A DNA stretch of 35,799 nt from a virus: IMG/VR virus record IMGVR_UViG_3300033143_003155, positions 1 to 35,799 of that record; one strand, given 5' to 3'. The position numbers and the translations under genes were made by a program. Under the pieces are notes generated by a model, which worked only from the letters and a program-made list of their open reading frames with translations, made no database searches and had not been told where the DNA came from. Positions within the stretch are counted from its first letter, which is position 1. Each line of letters starts with the position of its first letter. Below, one piece after another: positions 4,095-11,832 of this stretch.

Positions 4095-4483
4095 AATTAA
4101 AGATTAAAATGATATACGGGATTGTACCTGTCCCAGTATTTTATGTAGAGAACATAGGTAAAGAAGAATTCCCAGCAGGACGATCATATGGCCTATGGGT
4201 ACTGATCAAAAATAAATATGAAACAGACACAGGTTTACTCGCACACGAATTAGTACACTGCGAACAATTTTGGAAGCCACCTTTTATACGAGGCTTATTT
4301 TATAAATTTCATAAACCAACAAAATATCAAATGGAACTCGAGGCGTATATTGTTCAACTAGAACATGTTACAGGCCTCGATAATTATTTAAGGCTCGTGG
4401 ATAAGTTTGCATGGTTTATCACAAATAGGTATAACCTTGATGTAGATATTCATAAAGTCAAAGAGGATTTATTAAATAAATGA
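4091..4483 (+). CDS. putative HExxH zinc metallopeptidase-like protein (130 aa)
   Basis: The start is ATG 4091 in an ATGA overlap with the gene upstream. The motif LLAHELVHCEQFW (about residues 54-66) contains HELVH, the zincin HExxH signature, in a plausible helix. Downstream YQMELEAYIVQLEH may provide the third zinc ligand (the Glu in ELEA), as in gluzincin-like proteins. There is no signal peptide. The substrate is unknown. Catalysis is inferred from the motif only. Confidence 0.6.
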   Translation: MKLKIKMIYGIVPVPVFYVENIGKEEFPAGRSYGLWVLIKNKYETDTGLLAHELVHCEQFWKPPFIRGLFYKFHKPTKYQMELEAYIVQLEHVTGLDNYLRLVDKFAWFITNRYNLDVDIHKVKEDLLNK

Positions 4484-4743
4484 AAGGATCAGAATCAACA
4501 TCTAAAGAGATGCCTGAAATAGTTGAATTGAGAAGAATGATTAAGGAAGTGTCTGACAAAAATCTCGCGCCTGTTAAAAAGGCAATGGAGCATTTGAAGA
4601 ATATCATCAAGACAACAAGTCAGTTGAATGTTGTTTGCTACAATCTCAGCCACAACAATTGTCCTTGGTGGATGCGTCCTTGGCTGCATATTCAAAGGAT
4701 CATCCTCACCAGAAAACTAAAGAAAATCGCTCAAATCAAATGA
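4480..4743 (+). CDS. hypothetical protein (87 aa)
   Basis: It starts in an ATGA overlap with the HExxH gene, which supports translational coupling. The first 60 residues look helical with many Lys and Glu (ELRRMIKEVSDKNLAPVKKAMEHLKNII). A Trp/Cys/His-containing stretch (CPWWMRPWLHIQR) and a basic tail follow. No family is recognised. It is the last gene before a 220-base gap. Confidence 0.65.
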   Translation: MKGSESTSKEMPEIVELRRMIKEVSDKNLAPVKKAMEHLKNIIKTTSQLNVVCYNLSHNNCPWWMRPWLHIQRIILTRKLKKIAQIK

Positions 4744-4896
4744 GCCGCAGGGAGAGCATTTCTCAGCCACTTTGATAAACACCTGGTCGCAGTGCATTGG
4801 AGCCCTTATACGACGCGCTAAGAATCAACCACAAACAAGCCAATTCTGGCTAATACCCACACAAAAATTAATTTTCTAACTCTTTTGCCTTTTTCC

Positions 4897-4924
4897 TTGA
4901 TTAATGGTTCTCATGTGCCATACT
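4897..4924 (+). promoter_or_regulatory. possible sigma-70-like promoter in the 4744-4963 gap
   Basis: The 220-base gap contains no open frame I would call. It has a hairpin AGCCA-ATTC-TGGCT (4838-4851) without a T-run, and TTGATT (4897-4902) followed 16 bases later by CATACT (4919-4924), preceded by TGTGC. This could be the promoter for the run of small genes starting at 4964. The match is only fair. Confidence 0.3.
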
Positions 4925-4963
4925 TAGTGTATACAAAATTTAATAATGATTAGGAAATATATA

Positions 4964-5278
4964 ATGCTAAAATATGAAGATTTGTTTAAAATAGGTGATA
5001 CCATCCGTGCGTATGACTTTGAGCCTATTGATGATAGGCCTGAGATGTATGTTGAAGGTGTCATTGTTGGTATCCATGATGAGGAATTTAAAGGCTATAT
5101 CCTTGACGTTAAAGTGGATACTGTTTTTATTGAGCGTCCCAGACTTGAAGTGGTTGCTCCAATGGAAATTTCATTTATGGAATTTGTTGGCCGTTTACGG
5201 AAGGTTACACCAGCGGTTAATTTACCAGGATTTGAAAAGAATCCGTTAGATGACTTCCCAAGCATTAGAGGACTTTAA
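4964..5278 (+). CDS. hypothetical protein (104 aa)
   Basis: ATG 4964 has TAGGA at good spacing; an in-frame ATG at 4946 has none, so the shorter product is preferred. The protein (MLKYEDLFKIGDTIRAYDFEPI...) alternates hydrophobic and charged residues, suggesting a beta-rich small domain with segments YVEGVIVGIHDEEFKGYILDVKVD. No family is recognised. It opens the gene run after the gap. Confidence 0.7.
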   Translation: MLKYEDLFKIGDTIRAYDFEPIDDRPEMYVEGVIVGIHDEEFKGYILDVKVDTVFIERPRLEVVAPMEISFMEFVGRLRKVTPAVNLPGFEKNPLDDFPSIRGL

Positions 5279-5280
5279 TT

Positions 5281-5409
5281 ATGAATGGATTTGAAATGTT
5301 ATTTTGTGGTATATTATTAGGTGTTGCTCTTGCAGTTATGGGAGACAACATTGAACCTTACCTGAAAAAGATTAAAGTTTGGTTAAAGGTAAACAAATGG
5401 CTGAAATAA
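5281..5409 (+). CDS. short single-pass membrane peptide (42 aa)
   Basis: ATG 5281 lies 2 bases after the previous stop, and the frame ends at TAA 5407-5409, overlapping the next gene by 13 bases. Residues 4-20 (FEMLFCGILLGVALAVM) form one membrane segment; the tail is Lys-rich (KKIKVWLKVNKWLK). Short membrane peptides are common among phage accessory genes. Function unknown. Confidence 0.55.
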   Translation: MNGFEMLFCGILLGVALAVMGDNIEPYLKKIKVWLKVNKWLK

Positions 5410-5630
5410 GAAAATACGGTGTTGTGTGGAAATGGGGCATCGTCCCTGACGAAGAGTTTGTCATCCGCGCAATGGAGAAAGGCTTTGATGCTAAAGTGTT
5501 AAGCTGGACTTGGGATAACGAACAAGATCGTGATGTTGTTATCTTCATTACAATAGAAACAAAATGGTCACTTGCTGAAATGCAGGCGGCTGTAAATCCT
5601 TTATATTGGGAAATTAGCGAGGTTCATTAA
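5397..5630 (+). CDS. hypothetical protein (77 aa)
   Basis: The start ATG 5397 has AAAGGT at suitable distance; an in-frame upstream start at 5379 would place that site inside the gene. The product (MAEIRKYGVVWKWGIVPDEEF...) is Trp-rich and mixed alpha/beta (DVVIFITIETKWSLAEMQAAV), soluble and without Cys motifs. No family is recognised. It is followed one base later by a membrane protein gene. Confidence 0.7.
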   Translation: MAEIRKYGVVWKWGIVPDEEFVIRAMEKGFDAKVLSWTWDNEQDRDVVIFITIETKWSLAEMQAAVNPLYWEISEVH

Positions 5631-5631
5631 T

Positions 5632-5832
5632 ATGGGTGTTGAAGAATTATTTTTTGCTTATTGGGATTGGTATTTGTTAGTAGGATTTTTTGTTACTATT
5701 TGGTTTTTCCTATTGACCACTGATATCCCATCGCTTCGCTCCAAAACATACGGTCCTGGTATTTATGTAATGGCAGGTGCGATTGTTTGGTTGATGTGGC
5801 CTGCAGTTATCATATATAGGTATTCAAAATGA
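5632..5832 (+). CDS. small two-pass membrane protein, YWDWYL family copy A (66 aa)
   Basis: Two hydrophobic segments (about residues 13-30 and 43-61) flank a polar loop. The N-terminal AYWDWYLLVGF and C-terminal IVWLMWPAVIIYR recur in the proteins at 6591 and 23950, so this is one of three paralogues in the window. Both ends probably face the same side. The function is unknown; the repeat of the gene suggests a useful envelope-directed role such as membrane modification or superinfection exclusion, which is inference. The stop overlaps the next start. Confidence 0.75.
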   Translation: MGVEELFFAYWDWYLLVGFFVTIWFFLLTTDIPSLRSKTYGPGIYVMAGAIVWLMWPAVIIYRYSK

Positions 5833-6416
5833 TAATCTATTTACATGGATTCAATAGTTCAGGTAATACTGCAAATACTGAATTGTTGAAGAAAGACCTT
5901 GCTCAATACGATATTGAATTGGTTGCTCCTAAAGATTATGCACCATATAGTCCAAGGGTTGCTGTTGATAAAATCTCAAAGCTAATCGAAAAATACATGG
6001 ACATGGGTGAAGAACCTATTATCATGGGCTCATCCTTAGGTGGTTATTATGCAAGGTTTGTGGCAGATATATATGGCTTGAAATGTATCCTTGTCAATCC
6101 TTCACTAAATCCTAAAGAAACGCTAAAAGGTAAAATTGGTGAGAACACCAATTTTGTCACAGGAGAGAAATACTTATTAACAGAGCGCAACTTAAACATC
6201 CTTGAGGCAAACTTTAATATGAAAGGAAGTTTTAGTGGTGAAGGTACGCTTGTATTATTGAATGAAGGAGACGAGGTTATAGATCACAATATCGCCGTTA
6301 AGGAATTTTGGTCTGATGGTAAAGTTATTGTTTATCCGGGTGGTGAACATAGGTTTAATTTCACACCAACTGTTACCGCTGAGATTGTTAAATTTTATAA
6401 TATAATGTGGGGTTAA
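5829..6416 (+). CDS. YqiA-like alpha/beta-hydrolase esterase
   Basis: The 195-residue product closely follows the YqiA (UPF0227) family: IIYLHGFNSSG at the N-terminus (oxyanion region), the nucleophile elbow GSSLGGYYA near residues 67-75, an Asp in NEGDEVIDH and a His in GGEHRF near residue 176, completing a Ser-Asp-His triad. The length matches E. coli YqiA (193). The family has esterase activity on short acyl esters, with unclear physiology. It starts in an ATGA overlap with the membrane gene. Its role in phage infection is unknown. Confidence 0.88.
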   Translation: MIIYLHGFNSSGNTANTELLKKDLAQYDIELVAPKDYAPYSPRVAVDKISKLIEKYMDMGEEPIIMGSSLGGYYARFVADIYGLKCILVNPSLNPKETLKGKIGENTNFVTGEKYLLTERNLNILEANFNMKGSFSGEGTLVLLNEGDEVIDHNIAVKEFWSDGKVIVYPGGEHRFNFTPTVTAEIVKFYNIMWG

Positions 6417-6417
6417 T

Positions 6418-6597
6418 ATGACTGCTTTCGCAAAAGACAACACAAGTATAGACCAGGAAATTGAATGGCTCCGTGAGGAGATTGACCAAGATCAATTTAT
6501 ACTTGATACTGGACCTATATCACCTTTTCATACTCAGCGGATTATGGAAAACGAACTTAAACTAAACCAACTGCTTGAGGTACAAAAAACGTGCTAG
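6418..6597 (+). CDS. small acidic coiled-coil-like protein (59 aa)
   Basis: A frame from ATG 6418, 1 base after the esterase stop, to TAG 6595-6597, overlapping the next start by 7 bases. The sequence (SIDQEIEWLREEIDQDQFI... ELKLNQLLEVQ) has heptad-like hydrophobic spacing and many Glu and Gln. It has no known domain. The tight packing on both sides supports a real gene. Confidence 0.6.
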   Translation: MTAFAKDNTSIDQEIEWLREEIDQDQFILDTGPISPFHTQRIMENELKLNQLLEVQKTC

Positions 6598-6773
6598 AAT
6601 TTATACAAAATTATTGGGATTGGTACCTTGGGTTTTCAGTTATTTTTGGAATTGCAGGAGCGTTCAATTTTGGAAGTAAGGAAGAAGAAGTTAATAAACA
6701 TGTTATCACGGCGATTATATTTGGTTTAATTTGGCCTGTGGTGGTTGCTTCACGAATCCTTGGAGATGAATGA
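6591..6773 (+). CDS. small two-pass membrane protein, YWDWYL family copy B (60 aa)
   Basis: It starts at GTG 6591 inside the end of the previous gene, with GAGGT about 9 bases upstream. MLEFIQNYWDWYLGF at the N-terminus and IIFGLIWPVVVASRIL at the C-terminus match the copies at 5632 and 23950. Two membrane segments flank a short charged loop (GSKEEEVNKH). The function is unknown. Its stop overlaps the next gene's ATG. Confidence 0.75.
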   Translation: MLEFIQNYWDWYLGFSVIFGIAGAFNFGSKEEEVNKHVITAIIFGLIWPVVVASRILGDE

Positions 6774-6952
6774 TGGGACTTAAACTTGTAGACTTTGAAT
6801 TAAGCGACAAATATATGACTGAGGGGCGCAATTTCGTCAAACAAACGAAAGCACCTATTCAAGATGTAAAACGCATTGTTATTGTTGGGATTGCTGAATA
6901 CCTAGCAAACAAAGATGGATACACTATTTACGAATCTTGTGAGGGCGAATAA
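6770..6952 (+). CDS. hypothetical protein (60 aa)
   Basis: Starts in an ATGA junction (ATG 6773 is equally possible). The product (MMGLKLVDFELSDKYMTEGRNFVKQ...) looks like a small alpha/beta domain with a helix VKRIVIVGIAEYLANKDGY and an acidic end (CEGE). No family is recognised. The stop overlaps the next ATG. Confidence 0.6.
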   Translation: MMGLKLVDFELSDKYMTEGRNFVKQTKAPIQDVKRIVIVGIAEYLANKDGYTIYESCEGE

Positions 6953-7185
6953 TGCAACAGGTAATAATTGATAAAGCTAGAATGAACATGACAAGATGCT
7001 CTCATGACGCTTGTAAGTTTAGTAAAGATTGCGCTCGTTATGTCCCACAAGCATCGGTTGGAAATGAAGACCGTTTGACTGTTTATTATGTGAGGACTCC
7101 TAAGCTAAAAGAAAACGGTGAGTGTTCATGTATTCTACCACACAACGCAAAAGAAGATCTGAGACGTTATGAAGCTAGAATATAA
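6952..7185 (+). CDS. small Cys-rich protein (77 aa)
   Basis: ATG 6952 overlaps the preceding TAA by one base. Cysteines occur in CSHDACKFSKDC (residues 16-27) and CSC (residues 59-61), with His nearby, so a zinc or iron-sulphur site is possible. It is otherwise polar, with no signal peptide. No family is recognised. It ends 17 bases into the next gene. Confidence 0.65.
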   Translation: MQQVIIDKARMNMTRCSHDACKFSKDCARYVPQASVGNEDRLTVYYVRTPKLKENGECSCILPHNAKEDLRRYEARI

Positions 7186-7375
7186 CACCGCTAAAAAGTT
7201 ACGTTGGATTCCTTATGTAGGAATTATTCCTTGTATGATCGTTGAGATCATGGACGAGGACGAAGCAAAAGAGAATAAGGTGTTGTGGTTAAAATTATTC
7301 GCATTTAGAGCAACCCATATTGCAATTATTGTTATGAGTTTGTTCTATATATTTAAGTGGAGTGTAACGTCATGA
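7169..7375 (+). CDS. small membrane protein (68 aa)
   Basis: It overlaps the Cys-rich gene by 17 bases. One hydrophobic hairpin near residues 13-26 (IPYVGIIPCMIVEI) and a stronger one near 47-63 (ATHIAIIVMSLFYIF) frame a charged, Glu-rich loop. It is not clearly related to the YWDWYL family. The stop overlaps nadA (ATGA). Function unknown. Confidence 0.65.
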   Translation: MKLEYNTAKKLRWIPYVGIIPCMIVEIMDEDEAKENKVLWLKLFAFRATHIAIIVMSLFYIFKWSVTS

Positions 7376-8310
7376 GAAAAATGTCTGACACATTAGTACT
7401 CGCGCACTATTACACAATTCCTGAGGTTCAGGAAATGGCTGACTTCGTCGGTGATAGTTTAGAGTTGTCGCGCAAGGCGGCTGAAATTAAACCTAAACGT
7501 ATTGTGTTCGCTGGTGTTCGCTTCATGGCTGAAACTGCCAAGATCCTTTCACCAAAGTCAGAAGTTATCATTCCTGATATAGAATCAACTTGTTCCTTAG
7601 TTGAAGATACTGACTCAATTATTTTAGCCCACTGGGTAGCTAATCACCGCAGATACCAAAAAGCAGAGTTTGGTAAAGACACCACCCACATAATGTATAT
7701 CAATTCATCTGCAGAGATGAAGGCACTGGCGGATATTATTGTTACATCTGCAAACGTTGAAGACGTTGTCCGTGGTGAAATTGAAAAAGGTAATAGTGTA
7801 TTTTTCAGTCCTGACTACAATATGGGAAGGTATTTGAATAAGACCAATGGTTGGGATATGGGATTGTGGAACGCTGTTTGTGAAGTTCACGATAAATTCA
7901 AAGCCGAAGAGATAGATTTTGCTATGAAGGGTTGGACTGACGGACCTAAGTTTTTACTCGCTCACCCTGAGAGCCCGCTGCCAGTATTAGAAAAAGCAGA
8001 TCTCGTTGGCTCAACTTCTAAAATGCTCAAGTGGGTTGAGGACTATCCTCACAAAATAGCAACGATATTTGTTGCAACTGAGGACGGTTTGCTGTATAAT
8101 ATGCGTAAATTGCGGCCAGAGCTTGATATACGCCAGGCGCCAACATATAGTGGATGTCAGTGTAACTCGTGTCCTTATATGAAGATGAATACTGTTGAAC
8201 TGGTGAAAGCATCTATAGAAGGAACTGCAGGACAGGAGATTGATTACTTGTCAAGTAAAGAGATTAAGAAAGCTCGTAAACCACTAGATAGGATGTTGAA
8301 TTATGTTTGA
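7372..8310 (+). CDS. nadA: quinolinate synthase NadA
   Basis: The 312-residue product carries NadA landmarks: LAHYYTIPEVQEMADFVGDSLELS at the N-terminus, FAGVRFMAETAKIL, PDIESTCSL (Cys74), a YINSSAEMKALAD strand, TSAN, NAVCEVH (Cys170), HPE near 198-200, ADLVGSTSKM and GCQCNSCPYM (Cys262/264/267). One Cys from each of the three places would hold the 4Fe-4S cluster. The enzyme condenses iminoaspartate with dihydroxyacetone phosphate to quinolinate in de novo NAD synthesis. The start is ATG 7372 in an ATGA overlap with GGAG upstream. No nadB or nadC lies in the window, so host enzymes must supply those steps. Confidence 0.95.
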   Translation: MRKMSDTLVLAHYYTIPEVQEMADFVGDSLELSRKAAEIKPKRIVFAGVRFMAETAKILSPKSEVIIPDIESTCSLVEDTDSIILAHWVANHRRYQKAEFGKDTTHIMYINSSAEMKALADIIVTSANVEDVVRGEIEKGNSVFFSPDYNMGRYLNKTNGWDMGLWNAVCEVHDKFKAEEIDFAMKGWTDGPKFLLAHPESPLPVLEKADLVGSTSKMLKWVEDYPHKIATIFVATEDGLLYNMRKLRPELDIRQAPTYSGCQCNSCPYMKMNTVELVKASIEGTAGQEIDYLSSKEIKKARKPLDRMLNYV

Positions 8311-8425
8311 TGCGATTATAGGTTTAGGAATCATTGTTTGTTTATTCACAGGCTTTGGTTTTTGGGTTTACATGGGATATAAATTTATTGTATTTATTGT
8401 TCGTAATATAGGAAGGGATTGGTAA
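8303..8425 (+). CDS. short membrane peptide (40 aa)
   Basis: ATG 8303 overlaps the end of nadA by 8 bases and the frame stops at TAA 8423-8425. Residues 5-35 are almost entirely hydrophobic (IIGLGIIVCLFTGFGFWVY, then IVFIV), giving one or two membrane passes, and the end is basic (RNIGRDW). No family is recognised. Confidence 0.5.
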   Translation: MFDAIIGLGIIVCLFTGFGFWVYMGYKFIVFIVRNIGRDW

Positions 8426-8427
8426 GT

Positions 8428-8622
8428 ATGACACCAATTAAATATAAATTTGCTCCCCACGAAGTCCGTGAAATGCGCGACGAGACTGGCTGTGGGTTGA
8501 TGGAGTGTAAAAGAAAACTCCAGAGAAAGGAACTTGAAGAGATGCTTCAAAGACCTTGCTCAGAAGAAAAGCTTAGACGCATTGTACTAGAAATGTTTAG
8601 AGTGTTCGTTCACTATGACTGA
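8428..8622 (+). CDS. stand-alone EF-Ts N-terminal (TS-N/UBA-like) domain protein (64 aa)
   Basis: Residues 10-30 (HEVREMRDETGCGLMECKRKL) match the start of elongation factor Ts, whose consensus is VKELRExTGAGMMDCKKAL. In EF-Ts this three-helix domain docks on the EF-Tu GTPase domain. The dimerisation and core domains are absent; the remaining residues are helical and charged. ATG 8428 with GGAAGG upstream is preferred over a TTG at 8419. It may bind EF-Tu to steer translation or another EF-Tu-dependent process, which is inference. Confidence 0.72.
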   Translation: MTPIKYKFAPHEVREMRDETGCGLMECKRKLQRKELEEMLQRPCSEEKLRRIVLEMFRVFVHYD

Positions 8623-8773
8623 GTTTATTAGAAAATTATTCAGACGTAAATGTCCTCATATAAATGTTGTTATCAAAACACAACACCCAATTACATACAC
8701 TCCACAAACTGGAGTCTGTACAAATTGTGGTAGATATGTGAGAGCTAAACTTATATGGGAAAGTAAACCTTAA
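8615..8773 (+). CDS. small zinc-ribbon-like protein (52 aa)
   Basis: ATG 8615 overlaps the TS-N gene by 8 bases and the stop overlaps the start of gene 39 (TAATG). CPH near residue 13 and CTNCGR near residue 38 could form one zinc site, with a basic N-terminus (MTEFIRKLFRRK). Otherwise unrecognised. Confidence 0.6.
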   Translation: MTEFIRKLFRRKCPHINVVIKTQHPITYTPQTGVCTNCGRYVRAKLIWESKP

Positions 8774-10593
8774 TGGCTAAATCAATAGAACAAACATACC
8801 AGAAACTCACTGACATAGAACACGTCCTATTAAGACCAGGACGTTATCTAGGTTCAATCAGTCCACATACAGCTCTTACGTGGGTTGTGGATGATGGTGA
8901 AATGGTTAAGCGTGAAACAACATGGAATCCTGCATTACTAAAAATGTTTGATGAAATTGTTTCTAACAGTGTTGATGAATCAAAACTGAATAAGAAGCTT
9001 GACACCATTAAAATCTATGTTGATGTAGAGAATGGTAAAATCACAATTGAGGACAACGGTGGTATTCCTGTTAAGATTCACAAAGAACATAATCAATATG
9101 TTCCTGAGATGATATTTGGCGAGCTTCGTGCTGGTTCAAACTTTGACGATAATGAAGATTCATTTGGTACAGGTCAAAACGGTGAAGGTGCTTCACTGAC
9201 TAACATATTCGCCACGAAGTTTTATGTTGATACGGCTGACGGTAAGAAACGTTTTGTGCAAAAGTTCAAGAACAATATGCACGACAAGACAGTTCCTGAA
9301 ATCACAAAAGACAAACGCCGATACACAAAGATCACCTACTTCCCTGACTTGGAGAGACTTGGTCTTACTGCCTTAGATGGTGGTAACTATGAAAAGCTGG
9401 TAAAACGCGTCTATGACATTGCTGGGTGTAATCCTACGCTAAGGGTCACATTGAATGGTAAGTTAATTAAGATCAAATCATTCAAAGACTATGTTTCATT
9501 ATATACCAAGGATTTTGTATTCGACGAAACTGAAAATTGGAAGGTGGGTGTTGCACACTCCGACGATGGTTTTCAAACGGTGTCATTTGTTAATGGTACT
9601 GAAACAACCTTAGGTGGAACACATATAACTTATGTAATCACACAAATTCAAGATAAGATCCGTGAGTATCTTAAGAAGAAGTATAAGCAAGATGTACGCC
9701 CTGCGGATATTAGGAACCACATTACTTTGTTCGTAGACGCAAGCATTGTTAACCCACGCTACTCGTCACAAACTAAAGAAGACCTTATTACAGAGGCTAA
9801 AGATTACAAAACAGAATATAAAGTTCCTGATAAAGTAATCAACAAGATTTTAAAGTCAGACATTATTGAATCTGTTATTGAGTGGATTGAAGCAAAGAAA
9901 CTAATGGCTGAAAGAGCAGCCTTGAAGAAGGCATCAAAAACAAAACGTAAAAATGTCAGCTCGCATCGTAAGGCGAATGGTAAAAACCGCGAGGACTGCA
10001 TTTTGTTTTTGACCGAAGGTGACTCAGCCATAAACAACTTTGTTAATGTTCGTAACTCAGACATTCATGGTGGATTTCCTTTAAGAGGTAAACCTAAGAA
10101 TATATCAGAGATGAAGCTTACAGACATTTTGAAAAACGTAGAGCTTTCAAACGTCATGGATATAATTGGGCTGAACCTTGGTGAAAAGGCTGAGGATTTG
10201 AATTATGGCAAGATTGCAATTATGGCAGATGCTGACGAAGACGGCAAATCAATCACTGCATTGATGATCAACTTCTTCGCCTTATGGCCTGACTTGTTTA
10301 AGGATAAAAGAATCTATATCCTTAAAAGCCCTATTGTTATTGCTACAAAAGGCAAAAAGTCCAAGTGGTTTTACAATATGGAAAAATATTTGAAATATAA
10401 GGAAGAAGAAGTAGACACGACGTGGCAAATCAAGTATAATAAAGGACTTGGTGGGTTGTCACTTGAGGAATATAGGAAAATGGTCAATCAGCCACTTCTT
10501 GAAGAAGTGATACTTGACAAAAACGCTAAGAAACAATTAAAGACAGCATTTGGTAAAGATGCGTCCTTGCGTAAAACATGGTTAATGGAATAG
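8773..10593 (+). CDS. 39: DNA topoisomerase II large subunit (gp39-gp60 continuous form)
   Basis: The 606-residue protein has a GHKL ATPase domain (FDEIVSNSVDES with the metal Asn; EDNGGIP at 93-99; GTGQNGEGASLTN near 135) and a TOPRIM domain (FLTEGDSA near 412; ADADEDGK near 483). It forms an ATP-dependent type II topoisomerase with gp52. In T4 itself this subunit is split into gp39 and gp60; here one uninterrupted frame covers both parts, as in many relatives. The gene begins at TAATG after the zinc-ribbon gene. The RNA-repair genes separate it from gene 52. Confidence 0.95.
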   Translation: MAKSIEQTYQKLTDIEHVLLRPGRYLGSISPHTALTWVVDDGEMVKRETTWNPALLKMFDEIVSNSVDESKLNKKLDTIKIYVDVENGKITIEDNGGIPVKIHKEHNQYVPEMIFGELRAGSNFDDNEDSFGTGQNGEGASLTNIFATKFYVDTADGKKRFVQKFKNNMHDKTVPEITKDKRRYTKITYFPDLERLGLTALDGGNYEKLVKRVYDIAGCNPTLRVTLNGKLIKIKSFKDYVSLYTKDFVFDETENWKVGVAHSDDGFQTVSFVNGTETTLGGTHITYVITQIQDKIREYLKKKYKQDVRPADIRNHITLFVDASIVNPRYSSQTKEDLITEAKDYKTEYKVPDKVINKILKSDIIESVIEWIEAKKLMAERAALKKASKTKRKNVSSHRKANGKNREDCILFLTEGDSAINNFVNVRNSDIHGGFPLRGKPKNISEMKLTDILKNVELSNVMDIIGLNLGEKAEDLNYGKIAIMADADEDGKSITALMINFFALWPDLFKDKRIYILKSPIVIATKGKKSKWFYNMEKYLKYKEEEVDTTWQIKYNKGLGGLSLEEYRKMVNQPLLEEVILDKNAKKQLKTAFGKDASLRKTWLME

Positions 10594-10602
10594 GAAAATA
10601 GA

Positions 10603-11832
10603 ATGAGAGATTTAGTATTATTACGCGGTGTACCAGGATCGAAAAAATCATCTTGGGTTAATGCAATGGGATTAGAGCCATTCACTTTATCATCAGATAA
10701 TATCCGCTTGATGTTTAGAGCGCCACAAACAACACTTCGTGGACGCACAATATCTGGCGAAGATAATAAGAAAGTATGGGCATTGCTTCATACATTGCTA
10801 GAGCATAGAATGGAAAACGGCGATACAACTATTGTCGATGCAACCCATACAAACCCAGCTAATTTTGATACATACATTAGGCTTGCTAAGAAGTACCGAT
10901 ACAAAATTTATGTGTTAGACTTCCCTATTGAATTGAACGAAGCGAAAGCATTGAATAGAATGCGAGACACTTATAAATGGGTTCCTGAGGAAGTCATTGA
11001 GAAAATGCACACAGAGCTAAACAAGCCACTACCTAAGTTTGTCACAAAGATAGACTTTGATATGTTTAACGCTTTGTTTGCTCCACTTGCATTAGACATG
11101 ACAAATTCTTATGATAAGATTCACTTCATTGGTGACCTTCAAGGTTGTTTATCTCCACTAACAGCGTGGATTGATAAGAATGGTGGACTACATGCAAACG
11201 AACTTTATGTGTTCACTGGTGATCTTATTGATCGTGGTATTGAAAACGATAAGGTAGTGGAGTTCATGTTGTCAATTTGCAAGATGCCTAACGTCAAGCT
11301 TATTTGGGGTAACCATGAACAATGGTTATGGAACTGGTCTATTGACGATGGTTTCTTACCAACAGAATTCACTAGCAACACATTGCCTCAACTTATAGAA
11401 GCTGGTATTTCAAAGACAATGGTTAAAGAGATGTTAGAGTTGTTTGACGACGTTGCATGGCTTAAACACCACGATGATTTTATTTTCGTATCCCATGCAG
11501 GTGTGTCTCACTTATCAACTAACTTTAAATACATGTCGTCAAAACAGTTTATTAAGGGAGTGGGGCCTTACGCTACTGACATTGATACAATATTCACTGA
11601 GAACCTACAAGACAATGAGAAAAAGATCTTTCAAGTACATGGACATAGAAACGCGTCTAAGGTACTTGTGAGAGCGTCAGATAACTCGTTCAACCTTGAA
11701 GGTGAAATTGAATTTGGTGGGGCATTGAGAATCCTTACTCATGATGATAAAGGTTTCATGCCTACTACAATCAAGAACAACATATACAACAAGTTCCGTA
11801 AACCAAGAGCAGCAAGGAAACCTAAAAAATAA
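10603..11832 (+). CDS. polynucleotide kinase fused to ApaH-like metallophosphoesterase
   Basis: The 409-residue protein has an N-terminal P-loop kinase with GVPGSKKSSW at 9-18, DATHTNP near 86, and the lid NRMRDTYKWVPEEVI, as in T4-type polynucleotide kinases. After residue 170 is a metallophosphoesterase: GDLQGC near 177, GDLIDRG near 206, GNHE near 236, VSHAG and VHGH near 346. This combination is found in bacterial Pnkp (kinase-phosphatase-ligase), not in T4 Pnkp, whose phosphatase is HAD-type. It would heal broken RNA ends by 5' phosphorylation and 3' phosphate removal. The P-loop has Lys where Gly is usual (GSKKS). It overlaps the RNA ligase gene by one base. Confidence 0.9.
   Translation: MRDLVLLRGVPGSKKSSWVNAMGLEPFTLSSDNIRLMFRAPQTTLRGRTISGEDNKKVWALLHTLLEHRMENGDTTIVDATHTNPANFDTYIRLAKKYRYKIYVLDFPIELNEAKALNRMRDTYKWVPEEVIEKMHTELNKPLPKFVTKIDFDMFNALFAPLALDMTNSYDKIHFIGDLQGCLSPLTAWIDKNGGLHANELYVFTGDLIDRGIENDKVVEFMLSICKMPNVKLIWGNHEQWLWNWSIDDGFLPTEFTSNTLPQLIEAGISKTMVKEMLELFDDVAWLKHHDDFIFVSHAGVSHLSTNFKYMSSKQFIKGVGPYATDIDTIFTENLQDNEKKIFQVHGHRNASKVLVRASDNSFNLEGEIEFGGALRILTHDDKGFMPTTIKNNIYNKFRKPRAARKPKK

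Noticed and set aside
9804-10064. Minus-strand 86-codon frame in gene 39
   Set aside because: It lies opposite the conserved topoisomerase TOPRIM region; a shadow frame.
10000-10593. Split of the topoisomerase large subunit as in T4 39/60
   Set aside because: One open frame covers both TOPRIM motifs without a stop or insert.
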